Source: Aurifilum marmelostoma (taxonomy: Eukaryota; Ascomycota; Sordariomycetes; Diaporthales; Cryphonectriaceae). Taken from it: a stretch of DNA of 64,000 bases. The notes beneath the pieces were generated by a model. It searched no databases. It saw nothing but the letters and a program-made list of their open reading frames with translations, and was not told the DNA's origin. Location: contig JAMXSV010000008.1 in assembly GCA_027559495.1 (NCBI GenBank), positions 1,612,001 to 1,676,000 of the forward strand, read 5' to 3'. Shown here in pieces: positions 57,230-64,000 of this stretch. The position numbers were made by a program, and so were the translations under genes. Position 1 is the stretch's first letter. Every line of letters begins with the position of its first letter.

Positions 57230-57691
57230 CTGCGCCTGTTCACAGGCAACATGTGACCTGGAAATTTAGATCAAGTGTGAGAGAGCATTGCATTAGAGCT
57301 TGCCTGTTGTAGCACAACTGCTTCATGATACCATGTTAGAAAGACGACTATACTAATACACTTGACAAATGAGAACAGAATAATGGGCAGAAATGAAAGA
57401 CATGGCACTACTGATCAAGGCCTTTTGTCTCTCAATGTTTCTCCCTAAAGACACTTTGAGAAAGCTGCAGGAGAACACGTCTAGGTCAAGAAGTCTTAGC
57501 CTCCTTGTGATGAACTATTTGTTGTCCAGCCATTTGGTAGGAGGTGTATTCTTTGTGATGAATAAAAATGACCGTCCAATCCAGGTGTCCCTCAGGATTA
57601 ATGTTACATACTGTTGTTTTCCATATCATATACAGAACCTCGTCATCATTACGGTGCTCTATCGAGCATACGAGCACGTCCAATAGTCCTC
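57230..57691. other. intergenic between convergent genes
   Basis: The 3' flanks of the coiled-coil gene and the UBR7-like gene. No coding signal. Confidence 0.6.
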
Positions 57692-59439
57692 TCAATACCC
57701 CGGTTGCTCCTTTCGGTGATCCGACTTGGCGCCTTCACCGGCCTCCTTGATCGCATCATCATCACCACGCAGCTTCGCAAAGTACTCCTTGATGTCCTCT
57801 GCAGAGATGGCCTGACCGCTCTCCGCGAACTGCTGGAAGAAGGGCTTCAGCTTGTCCTTGAGCTGGTTGTATGCCATGACGCCCTCGATGGCGCGTACGC
57901 GATCCACGTTGCGCAGGGCACTCTCGCCGCGCTCGTACAGGCTACCGCTGCCGTGTGTCGAGCCACCGCCATTCTCGGAGCCCTCCTCTGAGATCGGCGG
58001 CTCGTAGATCTCTTCTTCTTCGAGCAGCTGCGCGTGCGCCGCGAGGGCCGGGAAACACTTCGCGCACCGGCAGAAACGGTCCCTGAACGACTCTGTGCAG
58101 AAGATGGAGAAGCTTCCCTTGGGCGCAGGTGGCAGTGCGTCGGCTCTGCAGGCCTCGGGCTGTGTTTTCTCCATCGTGTCCTCCTCCTTTACCGCGGGGA
58201 GGTCACCGCCGGTCTTTGTTTCGGGTCGTGCTTCGCTTGCCGCCTCGGTGCCAACCATAGCAGAACCGTCTGCCTCGTTCTTGAGCCTCTTTGGCTCTTG
58301 GGATTCATCAGGCTCATTGTCATCGGCCTTGCGCTTTTTTGAATCGGATTCATCAGCAATAACCTCCGCCGCAGCTTGCTGCTCTGTGTCGTCCTTCGTC
58401 TTATAACACACTGGCGCAAGGAAACCAGAAGTCCCAGCGTAACGCTTGATCCAGGGGTGTGCTTCGACGCACTTGAAGCAGATGAAGGTCTCGAACTCGT
58501 CGTCTTTGGGGAATCCTGGAGGATTAGGTTCATCATCCCCTTCCCCAACGGCGTCAATCCCAATGGCTGGCACACCATTGTCATTGGGGGCGACGATTTC
58601 TGGGTCTTCAGATATTGGTGGCAGCGCCCCGTTCTCAGCAGTCGCAGTCTTCTGTGTCTTTTTGCCCTCCGACTTCTCCATCCAATCCGGACCAAGGCCT
58701 ACAACACAGCCAGGGTGATACCAGTCCTCGCCACAGCCTCCTGTCTCGTGTGTGCCCAGCCCAAGGCATTGGAACATCGTCCCTTTCTGCTGGAACGGGT
58801 CGTAATCGCATTGACACGCGCAGAAGCGATTGCGAAAGTTTTGGTTGTACTTGTTGGTCGTGCTGGGCTCCTCCGAGTGCACGCCGCCGCGGCTGTTAGT
58901 GGAAGGATTCAGGCGCAAGGTGCACGGGCTCGTTGAGGGCAGGCGCTTCGTGCCGCAGTCGCAGGTGAAGTTGCGCTTCGTGAATATCTCGACGAGCTGG
59001 TGTTCGCCGTGGCACTGCACGGAGCACGCATAGCAGATGCCGGCAGCATCGTACGGGTCGGTGGGGCTCTTTGGGGGGGGGATTGCAGGTGAGGCAGGAG
59101 AAGACGCTCTGGCGGAGGGGGCCGAGCTCCTTGGTACAGTGTTCAATGCTCTGCGATCATGTCAGCAGTCTGCAACGTCGCGAGCGACGAGCGCAAGGGG
59201 ACATCGGAGACGCACGTATGGCAGTGCTTCGCGCGCATCGGCTTCGAGCTGCATCTGATCGCGGAGGATACTGGTGTCGCGTCAGTACAGTCCAGCTTAG
59301 GCTCTGTAGGAGAGTGCACTCACTCAGCCGCGGTTTGAGAACCGTCAGACTGCTGCGAGGAACTGTCGCGACGGGTCATGCCGTATTCTTGCTCAGCGCC
59401 GCTGGAACCATCCGCGGAGTGCGCTGGTGGGGAGTTCAT
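57692..59439 (-). CDS. UBR7/Mlo2-type UBR-box and PHD-like zinc-finger protein, with a +1 frame break
   Basis: Exons on the minus strand: 59439-59324, 59270-59216, 59150-57692; about 542 residues once one base in a G9 run (59073-59081) is discounted. The UBR-type zinc finger starts LGPLRQSVFSCLTCNPPP, then continues in the other frame KSPTDPYDAAGICYACSVQCHGEHQLVEIFTKRNFTCDCGTKR. A PHD-like module follows: NRFCACQCDYDPFQ, MFQCLGLGTHETGGCGEDWYHPGCVVG. UBR7 and fission-yeast Mlo2 are histone-associated N-recognin-like proteins; ubiquitin-ligase activity has been reported for UBR7. C-terminal acidic and basic regions and another Cys pair (FRDRFCRCAKCFP) are present. Divergent from mcm2. The break probably results from homopolymer error. 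Confidence 0.85.
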
Positions 59440-60038
59440 CGTGACCAGCAGTGTTGAAATTTGTCTTGAGAGAAGTAGTGTGTAGAGAAAGAGAACGAGC
59501 ACTGCTCAAGATGAGAATGAGATATGGCTGTAGAATTTCGAACCTGGAAGCTGGGAAATAGAATCCACGGTACAGCACCGTGAGGCAAGCCGCGTCGCTG
59601 GGCGTGTGTTCCTCTAGCGACCCTTGCTACTACATAGTAAGCTTTGGAGGCCAGGGTGCATGGCGGCTTGAGGACTACCCCAGCTCTCGGGTGAGAAAAT
59701 ACGCTAAAAGCACTTTAAAGCCTTGCTCCAGCGCATGCTACAGGGGCCTAAGCTGCTATATCCAGGCGTATCGTAGTGAGGAGCACCCCGCTAATCACAG
59801 CTAGCTGCTGTAGGACGACGCGTCGCCCCCCTAAGAAGACGCGGTCTGAGAGAAAACGCGTATTTACGCGTAAATTGGCCCCATTTGTGAAAGTTCCCAG
59901 TTCCCACACTCCCACCAAGGCAACTCGACCCTCATCAGTCATTGTCTGCATTTCATCTTCAATCCAATCTTCACCCGTTGATCTTGACTGAACTGGTTCT
60001 GTGTATGCAAGATCACATCATCAGTTGACACAATCATA
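59440..60038. other. divergent promoter region of the UBR7-like gene and mcm2
   Basis: 599 bp between start codons. The main feature is the cluster of three ACGCGT boxes described separately; no coding signal. Confidence 0.65.
59818..59871. promoter_or_regulatory. three MluI cell-cycle boxes (ACGCGT) upstream of mcm2
   Basis: ACGCGT occurs at 59818-59823, 59856-59861 and 59866-59871, about 170-220 bp before the mcm2 start codon. This palindrome is the binding site of the MBF complex (Mbp1-Swi6 type), which drives G1/S expression of DNA-replication genes including MCM genes in yeasts. Three copies in 54 bp are very unlikely by chance. Confidence 0.85.
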
Positions 60039-62843
60039 ATGAGGTAGGCTGTCCATTTACTACTAAACAACGTTGACCACCCACATGCACAAGCTCAAAG
60101 CGACTGACACTCTCGACCTCCAGCTCCCCTCTGCGAGACAATCCGGCCTCTGCCAACCGCGGAACGGCGCCTCGGTCGGGCCTGAAGCGATCTCGTGGCG
60201 CTGGCGATGATATGTCTTCCTCCGTTGGCCGGGCATCGAGCCCCATGCCTTCCTCCCCTCCGGCCTTCAACATTGCCCACGGTGGTGATGACGATGACGA
60301 CATTGAGGAAGAAGCCGAGATCCAGGACGACATTGACGACCTTGACGAGATGGCAGAGGATGATGTCGATCTCTTCCGGGAGGGATTCGAGCACGATTAC
60401 CGCGAGAGAGACGCCAATGACGAGTACGAAGGGATCGACCTCGACGATGAGGGGCAATACCAGGACATGAGCATTGCCGACAGGCGAAGGCTCGAGGCGC
60501 AACTGAACCGGCGAGACCGCGAGGTGGCCCGCAGGGGTCTCCCGCGCATCTTCCTTGACGATGGTGTGGATGAGGAGGGCGATGTCGACTTGACCGCACA
60601 ACCTCGCCGCCGCCGCCATCGTTATGATGAGGACCCCGACGAGGACATGGATGGCGACATCATGGAGGAGGAGCTCTCGCTGGAGGCACTCCGCGATGTC
60701 AAGTCGTCCAACATCACTGACTGGGTCTCGCAAACAAACGTCCAGCGATCCATCAAGCGCGAGTTCAAGTCCTTCCTCACCGAGTTCACGGACGACAATG
60801 GTCTGTCTGTCTACGGCAACCGCATCCGAACCCTTGGTGAGATCAACGCCGAGTCCCTCGAGGTCTCGTACCAGGAGCTGGCGTCTGAGAAGGCCATCCT
60901 GGCTTTCTTCTTGGCCAATGCCCCCGCCGAGATACTCAAGTTGTTCGACGAGGTTGCTATGGATGTCGTCCTCCTGCACTACCCCGACTACGAGCGAATC
61001 CATGCCGAGATCCATGTCCGCATCTACGACCTCCCCCTCAACTACACGCTGCGCCAGCTCCGACAGCAGCACCTGAACAGCCTGGTCCGCGTCTCTGGCG
61101 TGGTCACGCGGCGCTCTGGCGTGTTCCCGCAGCTCAAATACGTCAAGGTCGACTGCAACAAGTGCGGCGTCACACTGGGGCCTTTCCAGCAGGAGTCCAA
61201 CGTCGAGATCAAGATCACGTACTGCCAGAACTGCCAATCACGGGGCCCATTCACCCTCAACTCCGAGAAGACAGTCTACCGCAACTACCAGAAGCTGACC
61301 CTGCAGGAGTCGCCCGGTACGGTCCCGGCCGGCCGTCTGCCCCGTCACAGGGAGGTCATCCTGCTCTGGGATCTGATCGACAAGGCCAAGCCTGGCGAGG
61401 AGATCGAGGTCACCGGTATCTACCGCAACAACTACGATGCGCAACTGAACAACCGGAACGGGTTCCCTGTCTTTGCCACCATCCTCGAGGCGAACAACGT
61501 GGTGAAGACGCACGACCAGCTTGCTGGATTCCGACTGACGGAGGAGGACGAGCACGAGATCCGCGCCCTGTCGCGAGACCCACAGATTATCGACAAGATC
61601 ATCAGCTCCATCGCGCCAAGCATCTACGGCCACACAGACATCAAGACCGCCGTTGCGCTCTCCCTGTTTGGCGGCGTGGCGAAGACGGGCAAGGGCGCAC
61701 ACCACGTGCGAGGCGACATCAACGTCCTCCTTCTTGGTGACCCCGGTACCGCCAAGTCTCAGGTCCTCAAATATGTCGAGAAGACGGCGCACCGAGCTGT
61801 GTTTGCCACGGGCCAGGGAGCCAGTGCCGTCGGTCTGACGGCGAGCGTCCGTCGTGATCCTCTGACGAGCGAATGGACCCTTGAGGGTGGTGCCCTGGTG
61901 CTTGCGGACAAGGGCACCTGTCTCATCGACGAGTTCGACAAGATGAACGACCAGGACCGCACGTCGATCCACGAGGCCATGGAGCAGCAGACCATCTCCA
62001 TCTCCAAGGCCGGTATCGTGACGACCCTACAGGCGCGGTGCGGTATCATCGCGGCTGCCAACCCGATCGGCGGACGATACAACTCGACCATCCCCTTCTC
62101 CGCCAATGTGGAGCTGACGGAGCCCATCCTGTCCCGGTTCGACGTCCTCTGTGTTGTCCGCGACACGGTCGACCCATCAGAGGACGAGCGCCTGGCGCGC
62201 TTCATCGTGGGGTCGCACAGCCGCAGCCACCCCTCGACGCAGTCACAGAAGACGCAGGACGACTCGATGGATGTCGAGGCGGACACGCAGGGCAACGACA
62301 CGCAGGCCACATCCAAGTCTGCCACAGCGGCGCCCAAAGAGGGCGAGATCCCACAGGAGCTCCTGCGGAAGTACATCCTGTGGGCGCGCGACCACTGCAC
62401 GCCCAAGCTGGGCAACATGGACGAGGACAAGATCGCACGACTCTTTGCGGACATGCGCAGGGAGTCTCTGGCCACTGGTGCCTACCCCATTACTGTAAGC
62501 TCCCGACATGGAACCTTATTTCCCACCATCACACACCTGGGGAAACCAAGTCAGGACTAACATGCTTCTTCTCTTTCTCTGTCAGGTCCGCCACCTGGAG
62601 GCTATCATCCGCATCAGCGAGGCCTTTTGCCGGATGCGACTGGCAGACTACATCACTACGCAAGACATTGACCGGGCCATCGCCGTCACGATCGAGAGCT
62701 TCGTCGGCAGCCAGAAGGTCAGCTGCAAGAAGGCCCTGGCACGGGCGTTTGCCAAGTACACGCTGGTCAGGCCGAGCGCCGGTCAGCGGAGGGCCGGCGG
62801 AGGTGCCAGCCGGGGCAGTCGGGCAGCTGCTGTGATGGCCTGA
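60039..62843 (+). CDS. mcm2: DNA replication licensing factor Mcm2
   Basis: Three exons: 60039-60043, 60094-62494, 62586-62843; product 887 residues. The first coding exon is only five bases (ATGAG before GTAGGC); the 50-nt intron has TACTAAAC and ends CAAG, and the joined reading MSSKRLTLSTSSSPLRDNP continues in frame. Mcm2 is one of six subunits of the CMG helicase. Visible elements: acidic, Ser-rich N-terminus with SIADRRRLEAQLNRRDREVARR; zinc finger CNKC...CQNC (about 355-380); Walker A GDPGTAKSQ (about residue 550); Walker B LIDEFDKM (about 611); arginine finger SRFD (about 681). The C-terminal winged-helix region follows after intron 2 (VRHLEAIIRISEAFCRMR). Preceded by three MCB sites. 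Confidence 0.97.
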
Positions 62844-64000
62844 CGAGGATGGGATGTTTGATCGCCTGCATGCTATAATATGTGGTCTGTTTGTTAGTCT
62901 GTTGTCTTTGTCTGGGTTGACTTTTCGGCGTTTTGGACTCTTGTGTGGCAACAATGCCTGGTTCTGACGGCTCCGACTTTTGCTCTCTCTCTCTCTCTCT
63001 CTACGGAATCTGGACGATGGAGACGAGAGAACCCGATGATGGGAAGATGTGAAGAGATAGAGGGTGTTGAGATCTGTTTTTTTTTTCTTTTTCCTATTCT
63101 CTCTAGTCACCGACACGAACACACCAATGCGACCTTGACCCCTGGATACTATGGTGGTTGTGTGGGTTCAACACGAGAAGGTGGTGGGGCGGCCTGCCTT
63201 TATGCTCACCCGACGGAAGTATCACAGCAGATCTGACTGCATCCGAAGCCATTAAACTTCAGCCTCTCTCGCAGAAAAGACATGTACAGATCGTATGTGC
63301 AGTGCTCTACGCAAGCGGGTATTTAGCCAAACTACCCGACTGGAGGAATTGACCTCCTGTGCCCCTCCCGCTCCCCTCCCTCCCCCTCCCCCTCCCTCAC
63401 CTTCTTCTCCTCTGCCTAGCCTGTAGGCTCCAGGTTGGTTGCATCCTGCTACTGAAGTAGACGTAGAAGCAGGTGAATGTTACTGTGTTTGCTTTTTCCT
63501 TTTCTCTTCCTGGGGCGCCCAGAAGACAGAGACACAAGCAAGGTCCGATACCGCCATCTTCCTTCCGGCCAGTCTCTCGGGGAGGGGGGGGGGGGGCGCG
63601 CCATAACGGCCAGGATGAGGGACCACGGCAATACGGTAAACAGCCATAATCATCCAGGCGGCACGACGGTCCTAGCGTCTGACTTCCTGCATAAGTATGT
63701 GCTCCATTTCTTTTCTCTTCTCTTCTTCTTTCTCTCTTGTCTCGGTTTTTTTTTCTGTGTTTTTTTTTTTTTAATTTATTTATTCTGAGGCCAGGGCCCA
63801 ACAGCGATTAGAGTTCCATTCCCGCGGTGAAAGTTCGGGAGCTGGGTAAACCTCGGGTCCACATTATTTTCTGGGGGGTTGGAATAAGCCTTTTGGTGTG
63901 CCGACTTGTTTTTATCTGGGGGGGGATCCCGGAGAGGGGGGGGGGGGGAAGATGCTGCACCGTGTAATATATAGGCCATCCGGGATGTTGTAGTGGTGCC
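62844..64000. other. 3' flank of mcm2 and intergenic DNA to the window edge
   Basis: Contains a CT microsatellite at 62983-63002, polypyrimidine tracts (63355-63410, 63705-63780) and several G or T runs near 63583-63596 and 63938-63949. No gene recognised; small overlapping ORFs on both strands are low-complexity. Confidence 0.5.
62983..63002. repeat. (CT)10 microsatellite
   Basis: Ten perfect CT units about 140 bp after the mcm2 stop codon. Confidence 0.9.

Noticed and set aside
60095..61237. 380-residue minus-strand ORF opposite mcm2
   Set aside because: Antisense shadow; the plus-strand mcm2 reading has the zinc finger and AAA+ motifs.
1..64000. secondary-metabolite cluster or mobile element
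   Set aside because: No polyketide synthase, NRPS, terpene cyclase, P450 group, transposase or reverse transcriptase was found; the genes are mostly dispersed housekeeping functions.

Overview
This is nuclear DNA of a filamentous ascomycete (Pezizomycotina, most likely a Sordariomycete). Genes carry short GT..AG introns of about 55-200 nt, several with clear CTRAY/CTAAC-type branch sites. The gene content is fungal: KEX1, RTA1-type membrane protein, Zn2Cys6 factor, CIA84, VTC1, Ser/Thr-rich surface proteins. I see no mobile element, CRISPR array, rRNA, convincing tRNA or clear biosynthetic cluster. Most of the window is ordinary housekeeping chromosome with long GC-rich or low-complexity intergenic stretches.

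Layout. 0-16 kb: 3' part of a small Cys-rich GPI-anchored protein; an Ahc1-like zinc-finger protein (-); a 4.3 kb gap with a strongly purine-rich + strand; an Alba-domain protein (+); a Ser/Thr-rich single-pass surface protein (+); divergent VTC1 (-) and Tctex-type dynein light chain (+). 16-25 kb: 4 kb without a recognisable gene, an F-box-like protein (+), a long leader, then CTP:phosphocholine cytidylyltransferase (+). 25-37 kb: RTF1 (-) divergent from a class 1-type dihydroorotate dehydrogenase (+), which converges on the SPOUT methyltransferase SFM1 (-); KEX1 (+) converging on DRE2 (-). 37-48 kb: RTA1-like membrane protein (-) divergent from a Zn2Cys6 regulator (+), an STF2-like hydrophilin (+) with unresolved start, and mitochondrial methionyl-tRNA formyltransferase (-). 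48-64 kb: an orphan 507-residue ORF (-), divergent IMP3 (-) and mitochondrial bS18m (+), CIA84-like PPR protein (-), a coiled-coil protein (+), the UBR7/Mlo2-type protein (-) and MCM2 (+).

Exon structures were worked out by hand from splice signals and reading phase; they include a 5-nt first coding exon in MCM2 and an 18-nt internal microexon in SFM1. Four otherwise intact conserved genes (dihydroorotate dehydrogenase, KEX1, FMT1, UBR7) each have a +1 frame break, three exactly in a C/G homopolymer and the fourth beside one. The common pattern points to homopolymer-length errors in the assembly rather than to four pseudogenes.

The strongest regulatory signal is a cluster of three ACGCGT boxes in 54 bp upstream of MCM2, the classic MBF/G1-S element. 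Other points of interest are a GGGGCC-type G-quadruplex motif just past the RTF1 stop codon, the divergent Zn2Cys6/RTA1 pair, and the 312-bp divergent promoter shared by a cytosolic ribosome-assembly factor and a mitochondrial ribosomal protein. I found no convincing entirely new system.
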